Below are positions 54,801 through 62,334 of a stretch of DNA of 64,000 bases, piece after piece (the stretch's first letter is position 1; the number at the start of each line of letters is the position of its first letter). The notes beneath the pieces were generated by a model that saw nothing but the letters and a program-made list of their open reading frames with translations, ran no database searches and was not told where the DNA came from. Made by a program: the position numbers and the translations under genes. The DNA is from Seonamhaeicola maritimus (GTDB lineage Bacteria > Bacteroidota > Bacteroidia > Flavobacteriales > Flavobacteriaceae), in contig NZ_VRKQ01000010.1 in assembly GCF_008056315.1 (NCBI RefSeq), positions 62,001 through 126,000 on the forward strand, given 5' to 3'.

Positions 54801-55570
54801 TCTCTTAATACGTTTTTTAGAGTTCCTAGAATTGGAATTGGAGTCATGTGCATACCAAACGAATACTGTCCACCATGAGGTCCATTAGTAAACATAGGGT
54901 GATGCATAACCATTAAAGTAGTTTTTCCACGAGCTTTTTTTACTAGACCTTCTAATTCTTCAAAAAACTTAGCTCTAGTTTTAATTTCGCAATCATCATT
55001 AATTGTTGGATGCTTATCCCAATTTGTAAGATACCATTCAGAATCAATTATAATCATTACAATATCATCTGATATTTCAACCTTTTCCAACGGGCAGCCA
55101 TTTTCAGGTAAAAAGGTGTTTTTGCCCAAAATATCTTCAATATAGTTTTCTTGACGTTTTAAACCTTTAAGTCCGTTACTATACCAATCATGGTTACCTG
55201 GAATGAAAACGGTTCTTCCTTTAAAATCTTTAACCGCTTCTGTTTGCACATTCAATTGATGTTCTGCAAAGGCTCTACTTTCTTCTGATTTTTTTGGCAA
55301 CCCTTTTGGATAAATATTATCACCTAAAAACAAGACGGTACTGTTTTTATTTGCATTAATCAGTGCTTCTTTAAACTTTTTTACTGCAACTGATTGACTT
55401 CCAATAGGTGAATTTCCAGCATCCCCAATTAGATAAAATGAATGAGCAATATCTCCTATAGGAATATCTTGTATTTGAACTCCTTCTTTATATTGAGGTT
55501 TATAAGTGGCGCAGGCATTTAAAATAATAACACCAATAAAAACTATAACTGTTTTTAAACGAATCTTCAT
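51896..55570 (-). CDS. Giant lipoprotein: metallophosphoesterase + kinase-like region + Omp85-type barrel
   Basis: The 1224-residue protein has a lipoprotein signal (LNAC, Cys20). Residues 45-350 are a calcineurin-like phosphoesterase: GDAG (49-52), GDNIYP (83-88), GNHDW (125-129), MHHP (222-225), GHEH (293-296). Residues 425-740 show kinase-like motifs: a Gly-rich GGLTPFRKGGGHQ, RYVMRAIRK (452-460), GDWDRHTDQ (597-605, catalytic-loop-like) and PRDRDQAF (623-630, metal-loop-like). Residues 880-1224 are a surface-antigen barrel with GLRGYRNERF (1127-1136) and C-terminal Phe. A role in envelope phosphate chemistry or export is inferred. Flavobacteria have such long phosphoesterases, but the middle region is rarely described. 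Confidence 0.85.
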   Translation of the reverse strand: MKIRLKTVIVFIGVIILNACATYKPQYKEGVQIQDIPIGDIAHSFYLIGDAGNSPIGSQSVAVKKFKEALINANKNSTVLFLGDNIYPKGLPKKSEESRAFAEHQLNVQTEAVKDFKGRTVFIPGNHDWYSNGLKGLKRQENYIEDILGKNTFLPENGCPLEKVEISDDIVMIIIDSEWYLTNWDKHPTINDDCEIKTRAKFFEELEGLVKKARGKTTLMVMHHPMFTNGPHGGQYSFGMHMTPIPILGTLKNVLRETSGVSPADLQNKKYNTFKKRVVTLAQENEKVVFVSGHEHSLQYIIKDNLPQIISGSGSKATPTRNIDGEFSASDSGYARLDVYKDGSSVVEFYSATQEKVIFKQQVFEKDNNETVDEYNNIFPNEEAASVYTNEEVDKSNFHRKFWGERYRKYYGIKVKVPTVRLDTLFGGLTPFRKGGGHQSKSLQLINSEGKRYVMRAIRKSAIVYLQAMAFKDQYIEGQFDDTATESLLLDFYTGSHPYAPFVTGGLSDAVNLYHTNPVLYYVPKQNTLGAFNSSFGDELYMLEEHVSDGHGNLKSFGYANKIESTDDLMKKLRKDEKYVVDDDMFLRARLFDMAIGDWDRHTDQWRWAEFENGGKVIYKPIPRDRDQAFSKMGDGALMKFATRVVPPLKLMEGFMEDIRNVKGFNFSPFSLDMTLLNKTTKKQWYEQVAYIQKNLTEEVINKAFESFPIEVQSETIIEIERVLKARIKNLPKIADAYYQALNKFAVVTGTDKDDLFEFERMPNGNTKLTGSRIKNGKKGEVFFEKIYSKNETKEIWVYGLDDEDQFKVFGDGDDLIKLRLIGGQNNDIYIIENGKRVKMYDYKSKKNEFVTKKGNQKLTDDYETNIYDFTKLKNSANQFLPVLGANPDDGFRFGFINTLTNYGFDRNPFSSKHTFSGAYYFATSGFDLGYTAEFANVVGKMNLGIDVDFTSPNYTINFFGFGNETSNPNVDDEDNFDLDYNRVKLKTLRIAPSLIWRGEQGASFKIGMSYQSIGVEETNDRFINTFYLANGEENNKDFINSEVAYAYENKDNEAFPTMGMQTSLTFGYTSNIDDSDAFGYFIPTLGIDYKLDARGQLVFATMSRAHIIFGDNFEFYQGANLGANNGLRGYRNERFTGKSAFVQSTDLRLNLKKIKTTLLPLSIGVYGGLDYGRVWVDDEDSDKWHNSIGGGIFANAADIMTLNLSAFNSDDGLRFAFKMGFGF

Positions 55571-55620
55571 TTGGTTGGGTTAATTCTCAATTATAAAAAT
55601 AAACAATTTTAGCTAGTGCA

Positions 55621-56163
55621 TCATTTTTTCAACTTTTCAGCATAAAGTTTTCTAAACTTTGCCAACTTAGGTGTAATTACAAAATTACAATAGCTTTGTT
55701 CAGTGTTATTTTGGTAATAATTTTGATGATAATCTTCGGCTTCATAAAAAATATCTATAGGTGCAATTTCAGTAACAATTGGGTTGTCAAAATATTTAGC
55801 AACCTCTTTAATTACAGCCTCAGCAATTTCCTTTTGGTTTTCATCTTGATAATAAATAACCGAGCGGTACTGTGTACCAGAATCTGCACCTTGTCTATTT
55901 AAAGTTGTAGGATCATGTGTGGTCATAAAAATAAGAAGCAGTTCTTCATACGAAATAATATCGGCATCATAACTAACTTGTATTATTTCGGCATGCCCCG
56001 TTAAACCAGAACAAATCTCTCTGTAAGTTGGTTTCCCAGGTGCATTTCCTCCTGAATAACCGGATACCACTTTTTCAACGCCTTTAACCTCTTGAAAAAT
56101 AGCTTCTGTACACCAAAAACAACCACCTCCAAAAGTGGCTAATTCATTTTTTTTATTGTCCAT
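55621..56163 (-). CDS. msrA: Peptide-methionine (S)-S-oxide reductase MsrA
   Basis: The 180-residue protein has the active-site TFGGGCFWCTEAIFQ (catalytic Cys15), VSGYSGGNAPGKPTYREIC and GTQYRSVIYYQDE, all MsrA signatures. It reduces S-methionine sulfoxide in proteins. No signal peptide is present, so it is cytoplasmic. It overlaps msrB by 11 bases, so both are co-translated. Confidence 0.97.
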   Translation of the reverse strand: MDNKKNELATFGGGCFWCTEAIFQEVKGVEKVVSGYSGGNAPGKPTYREICSGLTGHAEIIQVSYDADIISYEELLLIFMTTHDPTTLNRQGADSGTQYRSVIYYQDENQKEIAEAVIKEVAKYFDNPIVTEIAPIDIFYEAEDYHQNYYQNNTEQSYCNFVITPKLAKFRKLYAEKLKK

Positions 56164-56638
56164 CTGTAGCCTCCTTTTCTAATTGAAGTGATTCTGAATT
56201 GATACAATATCTCAATCCGCTGGGTTCCGGTCCATCAGGAAACACATGCCCTAAATGTGCATCGCAAGTATTGCACATAACTTCAACCCTAACCATTCCA
56301 AACGAATCATCTTTTTCGTATTTAATAGCATTATCTTTTATAGGCTGTGTAAAACTAGGCCACCCCGTACCAGAGTTAAATTTTATTGTAGAATCAAACA
56401 AAGGCGAATCACAGCAAATACAACTATATTTACCTAATTCATGGGAGGCACACAAAGCACCTGAATGAGGTCGCTCCGTTCCTTTTTGCCTAGTAATTCT
56501 AAATTGTTCCGGTGTTAATTGATTTTGCCATTGGTTCGCAGTTTTTTCAACACGAATATCTGGCTCTAAATTTCCATTAACCGCAAAACTGATAACATCT
56601 TTCCAAGTAAGCATAGATTTTGTCCTTTCTTTATGCAT
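56153..56638 (-). CDS. msrB: Peptide-methionine (R)-S-oxide reductase MsrB
   Basis: The 161-residue protein has the Zn-binding CXXC pairs (CICCDSPLFD and VMCNTCDAHLGHV), NSGTGWPSFTQP, HVFPDGPEPSGLRYCIN with catalytic Cys145. It reduces R-methionine sulfoxide. A second in-frame Met (MLTWKDV, 56614) matches the usual start of relatives and may be the true one. It is the first gene of the pair; the divergent HD gene starts 168 bases away. Confidence 0.95.
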   Translation of the reverse strand: MHKERTKSMLTWKDVISFAVNGNLEPDIRVEKTANQWQNQLTPEQFRITRQKGTERPHSGALCASHELGKYSCICCDSPLFDSTIKFNSGTGWPSFTQPIKDNAIKYEKDDSFGMVRVEVMCNTCDAHLGHVFPDGPEPSGLRYCINSESLQLEKEATDGQ

Positions 56639-56758
56639 TAGTAGCTTTTTACCTCATTCTGAGTCCTTCTTCAATTAGCATTCTTACAAACCCTCTAATC
56701 CGCTAACGTCTGAAAGTTATTTTGAAATTTACGACAAAATATTGCGTTTACATACAAT

Positions 56759-56789
56759 ACTTTAGTTTTCCTAAAGTTTAGTATTTTTA
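56759..56789 (+). promoter_or_regulatory. Candidate operator and -7 box before the HD-PycTM gene
   Basis: Inverted half-sites ACTTTAG (56759-56765) and CTAAAGT (56771-56777) surround TTTTC, followed at once by a TATTTTTA -7-like box (56782-56789), 17 bases before the ATG. No clear -33 TTG is seen. Confidence 0.35.
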
Positions 56790-56806
56790 CATTAAACTGT
56801 TTGTTT

Positions 56807-58009
56807 ATGAACAACCTAGTCATTGAAGCCGAAAAATTTGCCACCAAACTTTTAAACGAAGGGCTTGACACCTCTTTTCTTTATCACAACCTAACTCATA
56901 CACAACGTGTTGCAGAAAAAACCAAAGAACTTGCTGAACTTTGTGATTTATCAGATACCGATAAAGAAATTTTGTTTTTAAGTAGCTGGCTTCACGATAC
57001 AGGTTACACAACTGGTATTGAAAATCACGAGGAAGCTAGTGTAGTTATTGCCAAAGAATTTCTGAATTCTAAAAAATACACTCCAGAAAACGTTGAAACG
57101 GTTTGCCAGTTAATTATGGCTACTAAAATGGATTATAAGCCTCAAACTCAGCTTGAAAAAATTATTAGGGATGCAGACTGTTCTCATATTGGTAGTAAAA
57201 GCTATATGGAAGTTTCTGAACTCCTAAGGAAAGAATGGGAATTGCTTTGTAACAGAACTTATAATGAAAGTGAATGGTTAGAAGAAAACATCAATTTCCT
57301 TTCAACAAAACATAAGTTTCATACGCATGAAGCGGCGGCTGTTTGGGATAAACGAAAAGGCAAAAATTTATCAGAATTGTTAAAAATGAAAAAGAAATTA
57401 GATGCCGATGATAAAAAGCTATCTCAAAAAAAGGAAGAGTTAAAATTTAAAAAAGATAAAGTTGCAGTACCAGAACGCGGTATTGAAACCATGTTCAGAG
57501 TCACTCTAAAAAATCACATGCAATTAAGTAATATTGCCGATACCAAAGCGAACATATTACTGTCTGTAAATGCTATTATTGTGTCTTTGCTTTTAGCTAA
57601 CTTAATTCCAAAATTGGATAATGCGTCCAATCATCATTTAATTATTCCTACCATTATTTTTGTGACTGTAACCGTTGCATCAATTATTCTTTCAGTTTTA
57701 GCTACTAGACCTAATGTTACAAGAGGTAAATTCACCAAAGATGATGTCGCTAACAAAAAAGTAAATCTTTTATTCTTTGGAAACTTCCATAAAATGACTC
57801 TAAACGATTTTGAATGGGCTATGAGTGAAATGATGCAAGACAGAGATTACCTGTATTCATCCATGAAAAAAGACCTTTATTTCTTAGGTCTTGTTTTGGA
57901 TAAAAAATATAAAATATTACGCTTAACTTATAGCGTTTTTATGATTGGAATTATTGTAAGTGTACTAGCTTTTGCCATAGCTTTTTACACTTCGGGTGCC
58001 GCTAACTAA
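56807..58009 (+). CDS. HD-domain phosphohydrolase fused to Pycsar-effector-like transmembrane domain
   Basis: The ATG at 56807 is chosen over a TTG two codons upstream. Residues 1-180 are an HD domain with His31 in NLTHTQRV, His63-Asp64 in SSWLHDTGY and Asp122/Asp124 in IIRDADCSH. A charged coiled coil (about 185-220) leads to a PycTM/DUF5706-type module: ERGIETMFRVTLKNHMQLS, then helices at about 250-267, 278-299 and 373-394. In Pycsar systems this membrane domain acts when a cyclic nucleotide binds. No pycC-like cyclase is next to it, so it may be a housekeeping signalling protein that degrades its own ligand. Confidence 0.88.
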   Translation: MNNLVIEAEKFATKLLNEGLDTSFLYHNLTHTQRVAEKTKELAELCDLSDTDKEILFLSSWLHDTGYTTGIENHEEASVVIAKEFLNSKKYTPENVETVCQLIMATKMDYKPQTQLEKIIRDADCSHIGSKSYMEVSELLRKEWELLCNRTYNESEWLEENINFLSTKHKFHTHEAAAVWDKRKGKNLSELLKMKKKLDADDKKLSQKKEELKFKKDKVAVPERGIETMFRVTLKNHMQLSNIADTKANILLSVNAIIVSLLLANLIPKLDNASNHHLIIPTIIFVTVTVASIILSVLATRPNVTRGKFTKDDVANKKVNLLFFGNFHKMTLNDFEWAMSEMMQDRDYLYSSMKKDLYFLGLVLDKKYKILRLTYSVFMIGIIVSVLAFAIAFYTSGAAN

Positions 58010-58201
58010 CAATATTCAACTCTTTAAAAAAGGCTTCGTATTCTTCAAACCTATACTCTCTTACTGGACGAATATAGGGCTCAGTATTAAAACACAACAA
58101 TAAACACATGGCGCAATAGCTTAGTAATTATCTACATACTCATATTTAATGAGTTCGTTGTTTTTAATTCTAGATTTAATTTTATTATGATAGGAGTACA
58201 T
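58002..58201 (-). pseudogene. Decayed small gene coupled to the GAF-like gene
   Basis: ATG at 58201 overlaps the stop of the upstream gene (TAATG) and begins MYSYHNKIKSRIKNNELIKY, continuing EYVDNY and then TAA. Beyond the stop AIAPC follows in frame, and a shifted frame then reads CLLLCFNTEPYIRPVREYRF up to KELNIVS and TAG at 58002. One nonsense change and one frameshift would restore a ~65-residue protein. The joined pieces read naturally, so decay is more likely than chance. No family assigned. Confidence 0.5.
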
Positions 58202-60576
58202 TAAGCCTTTATCTCCTTCATTAAATCATCATACGTGTAAAATGATTTATCGTTTTCATTTTTATGATAAAGTACGCTAACGCGAATAGCTTTAAGCCCG
58301 GTTACCGCTTGTAAATCTTGAAGTTCAACAATTTCAACATCATCATCTAAATAGTTTTTAGCCTGCAAAAACTTAATATAATGCATGTATTCAACTTCAT
58401 CTTGTTTTTGAGAATAAACAATACTGATTTTACCTTTTTGAGTAACACGCTCATTAGTTCCTTTTATGAAAGCTTTGTCAACGCGTTTTTTCACAATCTC
58501 ATATCGAGCATTATATGTTCCATCAACATCAAACTGCTTTTCATCCATTCTAAAACTTATAGACAATGGCTGATTAAACACTAATACCATTGATGCCACA
58601 TCTAATGAAATTGAAAAATCAGGCCGCATTTGGTAGTAGGTATTCTCCATTTCACACATGACCTGAAGTTGCCACAATCTAAGATTGTACAAGTATAAAA
58701 GATTGAAATTATCTTCTTTAGTGATTGACTCACCAACATACATATTATGTTCTACACCATCCGTTTTAAAACGCTCAAAAAAGTGCGGATACATAGCTTG
58801 TGCTTCAATCTGCTTTCTATCTAATAACGATGCCATTTCCTGATTTATAGTGGCAATAGTCTCATCGTAATCTCTTCTATGCTTATAAAGTACATCAACC
58901 TTTTTGTCAATACTATTATGGTACTTTTCAATAAGCCCTTGCAAACCTTCAACCTTCCTTAAATGCTGAAATATAGGCTCCACTTCTTGCTTAAAAAATA
59001 CTGAAATCTGTTGTTCACTATCTACCTGAAAATGTTCTTTAAGTCCATTAAGGTAATCTTTTACCTGATAAACAAACTGCTCATAAATTGGTAAAGGCTC
59101 AATTTCAAACGCCTTTTCAAATATACTTTTAACCGCGTTTAATTGAAGGGTTAAATCTTGCTTTGTTGCTTTATTTCTAGCTTCGGAAGAACCTTTTATA
59201 TCAATTTGCCCATATAGTGGATATACGCTATCAAAAGCAATTTTTCTGAATCTTGCCTCCTTTCCACTCATCTCGTCTTTAATAAACTCTTTAGCTTCCT
59301 TAGCAAAACGCCAGTGCACACTAGGGTGAATAGAGGTACATTCTTTTTGAATAACCGCTTCAATAAGATTTTCTTCTTCATCCTTAGAACGCTCAACAGC
59401 AGACACAATGTATGGCATAATATCTACTAACTTATTTGCGTTGATACTATTGAGTACTTTTGGTCTATTAGACACAATTTCCAGAACTCCCATAAGGCCA
59501 TCATCATTGGCTATAGGAGCAAAAATAGCGCTCTTAATCCCCTGCTTATGTAGCACACTTATTTGAGGTACTTTGCCCTCAGTTTTCTTATAAACTTTGT
59601 CGACATCAGAAATTGAAAAATATTTATGTTCTTTCAGCAATCTATTATGAGACCAATCACATAGTGCCTTACAACAATCTTCTTTCTCTTGCCCTCCTAA
59701 TAAAAAACTACTAACTCCAGCACCATATACATTTTCGAAGGTGTTCTCTTCTTTATTATAAATTGAAAACCCAACTTTAATATCGTTAATTCCTAAAAGT
59801 GAACGAAAAATATCATAAAACCCTTCCATAACGGTTTCATCTTTTTTCTTCTCATCACCGATTAAAGAAGATTTAATATTTGATATAGACTGGTCATCTG
59901 TAACATCAAAAATATTAGATATCACAAAACCTTTAAATTGATAACTATTCGGTGGAAATTTCGCTTTCCAAAGTTCTAAATTTTCGAAATTATCTAATAA
60001 TTCATCGTAGTCTTTTTGAGTAATCTTAGGAGCATTTTCGGCAGGTATTATTTCGCAAAAATCAGCATTGTACATTATTTTATAATAACGCATGATGCCA
60101 TTAGCATCTGGTATTTCGTAATAAAAAGGACGCTTGAAATTCAAATCATGTCCGTAGCAGAAATTTAAGATGATGGTACAGGCAATAATATACCTATATT
60201 CATCCGGCATATTTTTTATTTGAAGTTCAAAATCGTCTCCAGCAGTTTTGATGATTTTTTTAAATCGCTCTGATTTATTAAAAATCAAATTATGAAACGG
60301 TACCGAAGCGGTTTTAATTTCGTTTTTAGTAAGTAAAGGGCTAAACGTATCTTGAAGAATAAAACCAATTTCTTTCTTTCTATCTTTTAAAGTTTGAATT
60401 GTAGTGAAACCATCACGCAATTCAGGATAGTCTTCGGCTGTTTTTAAAACACGATTAGCTCTAGCAGCTAAAAATTCATCTTCATTATTGGCTAAACCTT
60501 CATAATACTCCAAAAGCTTTTTGAAGCTCACTTTAAGAATTAAAGGTGAATCTATATTGGCATTAATGTCGGTCAT
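58201..60576 (-). CDS. Large GAF-like cytoplasmic protein
   Basis: The start at 60576 (MTDINANIDSPL) is preferred to an earlier Met seven codons upstream. The 791-residue protein is soluble. Residues about 260-410 (KVGFSIYNKEENTFENVYG, KQGIKSAIFAPIANDDGLMGVLEIVSN, in parts) look like a GAF domain that senses a small ligand. The following helical region (about 420-620) contains coiled-coil-like segments, and the C-terminal third is strand-rich without a kinase, cyclase or GGDEF domain. A decayed small gene is coupled to its 3' end. Role unknown, possibly stress signalling. Confidence 0.75.
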   Translation of the reverse strand: MTDINANIDSPLILKVSFKKLLEYYEGLANNEDEFLAARANRVLKTAEDYPELRDGFTTIQTLKDRKKEIGFILQDTFSPLLTKNEIKTASVPFHNLIFNKSERFKKIIKTAGDDFELQIKNMPDEYRYIIACTIILNFCYGHDLNFKRPFYYEIPDANGIMRYYKIMYNADFCEIIPAENAPKITQKDYDELLDNFENLELWKAKFPPNSYQFKGFVISNIFDVTDDQSISNIKSSLIGDEKKKDETVMEGFYDIFRSLLGINDIKVGFSIYNKEENTFENVYGAGVSSFLLGGQEKEDCCKALCDWSHNRLLKEHKYFSISDVDKVYKKTEGKVPQISVLHKQGIKSAIFAPIANDDGLMGVLEIVSNRPKVLNSINANKLVDIMPYIVSAVERSKDEEENLIEAVIQKECTSIHPSVHWRFAKEAKEFIKDEMSGKEARFRKIAFDSVYPLYGQIDIKGSSEARNKATKQDLTLQLNAVKSIFEKAFEIEPLPIYEQFVYQVKDYLNGLKEHFQVDSEQQISVFFKQEVEPIFQHLRKVEGLQGLIEKYHNSIDKKVDVLYKHRRDYDETIATINQEMASLLDRKQIEAQAMYPHFFERFKTDGVEHNMYVGESITKEDNFNLLYLYNLRLWQLQVMCEMENTYYQMRPDFSISLDVASMVLVFNQPLSISFRMDEKQFDVDGTYNARYEIVKKRVDKAFIKGTNERVTQKGKISIVYSQKQDEVEYMHYIKFLQAKNYLDDDVEIVELQDLQAVTGLKAIRVSVLYHKNENDKSFYTYDDLMKEIKA

Positions 60577-60693
60577 ATAAATAGTCTTGTATAACAAATT
60601 TACAAAGAATTGGATTAGTCGTTAAAAACAAGACTTCATAACACTAGAAATGTTACATCCAAATATGTTAAATTTTAAATAGAAATGATCTAT

Positions 60694-62334
60694 TTATTTC
60701 TCTAAAAGAACAATATTAAAGTCTGAGTTTATAATAATATTTCCTTCCTTCACATATACATGCTGATTAGAATAGGCATCATGAAGTTTTTGACCATTTT
60801 CGAATGTATGTGAAACATCAATTTTCTTTTTACCCTTTGGTAAATCTAACCCGACAATTACCTTATCATGAAAATCATTCTTAACAAAACTTCTTTTGAA
60901 AACAAATGGTTCTTTTGAAAGCATTTCATGAGCCCCAGCTCCAACAGCCGGATGATTAGCTCTAAACTGACCAACTTTTGTCCAATGCCTTAATACGTCT
61001 TTATTTTTCTCAATATCTTTCCAATTCATAAAAGATCGATAGTTGGCATCTCCATTTGCTCCGTCTACATGAAGCACTCGTCCAGATTCATCTCCATAAT
61101 ACACTTGTGAAGTACCCGGAGCTAACAATAATTTGTTTGCTGTTTCATAAGACTTCGTTCTGTTTGCATCAAAGGGATCATGATCATCGTGAGAGCTTAA
61201 ATAATTTAAAACACCAAAGCCTTTCAACTCATTTTGCAAAGCACTATTATATTTATCAAACATATCTTGAATTGACATTTGAGCAGCATTCCACTTAAAT
61301 TCAAAATTGATTTGACTTGTGAATCTATTGTCATAATAGTTCACCTTTTTGTCTCCAAAATCGAAGTACTTCCCACCACTTATACCATAATTATAAACTT
61401 CTCCAACCAAATAGAAATCATTTCCATCTAAAACCTTATCTGGATTTGCTTTTTTATATTCAGTAAAAGCATAATCACATTCAGTTTTAAATTCTTGCCA
61501 AACAAATTCCTCGGTATGTTTTACAGTATCACAACGGTAACCATCTATTCCAAATTCGGTGATATAATCTGTCAACCATTTAATGATATAAAAACGTGGC
61601 GCTCTAGGATAACCTGTTCTCTTAAAAAATGCATCTATCTCTTTTACTTCCTGCTCATAACGTCCTTCTTGTTTCCATTTTTCAACCAATTGAGGTGGTA
61701 AATCTACAGCCTCATTAGACTCTGTTTTAACATCAGGTAAATTATCTACCAATGTGCAGGTTATGGTAGACGCGTACGAATTATGCTTACAAGCAGGACC
61801 TGTTCTAACCCAACCTTCCGGCCAAACAGGGTCTTTTTCGGTAACCGGACCTGTATGATTAATAACTGCATCCAATAAAACTCTTATTCCCTTTTTGTGA
61901 GCAGCATCTACTAATTGATGTAAATCTTCTTTTGTTCCATAATTAGGGTCAATTGCGGTCCAATCTTTTGCCCAATACCCATGAAAACCATACGTGACAC
62001 CAGTTCCTTCATCTGTACTTCCGTGAATTTGCTCTACAATAGGCGTCATCCAAATCGCATTGATTCCTAAATCATTAAAATAACCTTCGTCTATTTTTCT
62101 TGTAATTCCTTTCAAATCGCCCCCTTCAAAACCACGAAGTATGGCAGTTTCATTAGTTCTATCAAAATTAATATCGTTAGATGTATCTCCATTATTAAAC
62201 CTGTCCGTTAACAAAAAATAAACATTGGCACCTTCCCAAACAAAAGGTATTTCTTGCTGCACCTCTATTTGTCCTTCCTTTTCTTTACAGTTTATAAAAA
62301 GGATACCAACCACTAATAATAAAAGTTTCTTCAT
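60694..62334 (-). CDS. Alpha-amylase family GH13 lipoprotein
   Basis: The 546-residue lipoprotein (lipobox GILFINC, Cys16) has the GH13 conserved regions: DAVINHTGP (region I), GIDGYRCDTVKH with nucleophile Asp (region II), FYLVGEVYNYG with acid/base Glu (III) and YLSSHDDHDP (IV). It should cut alpha-1,4-glucans such as starch or glycogen at the cell surface or in the periplasm. It begins right after the stop of another GH13 gene. A SusCD pair is expected to the right of this window. Confidence 0.95.
   Translation of the reverse strand: MKKLLLLVVGILFINCKEKEGQIEVQQEIPFVWEGANVYFLLTDRFNNGDTSNDINFDRTNETAILRGFEGGDLKGITRKIDEGYFNDLGINAIWMTPIVEQIHGSTDEGTGVTYGFHGYWAKDWTAIDPNYGTKEDLHQLVDAAHKKGIRVLLDAVINHTGPVTEKDPVWPEGWVRTGPACKHNSYASTITCTLVDNLPDVKTESNEAVDLPPQLVEKWKQEGRYEQEVKEIDAFFKRTGYPRAPRFYIIKWLTDYITEFGIDGYRCDTVKHTEEFVWQEFKTECDYAFTEYKKANPDKVLDGNDFYLVGEVYNYGISGGKYFDFGDKKVNYYDNRFTSQINFEFKWNAAQMSIQDMFDKYNSALQNELKGFGVLNYLSSHDDHDPFDANRTKSYETANKLLLAPGTSQVYYGDESGRVLHVDGANGDANYRSFMNWKDIEKNKDVLRHWTKVGQFRANHPAVGAGAHEMLSKEPFVFKRSFVKNDFHDKVIVGLDLPKGKKKIDVSHTFENGQKLHDAYSNQHVYVKEGNIIINSDFNIVLLEK

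Noticed and set aside
56690-56715. Possible fourth copy of the dispersed repeat
   Set aside because: Only a short stretch around TAATCCGCTAACG resembles the repeat end; the centre and other end are missing.
56807-58009. A complete Pycsar defence operon
   Set aside because: Only the effector-like membrane domain is present. No PycC-type cyclase lies within several genes on either side, and neighbours (msrAB, GAF-like gene) are not defence genes.
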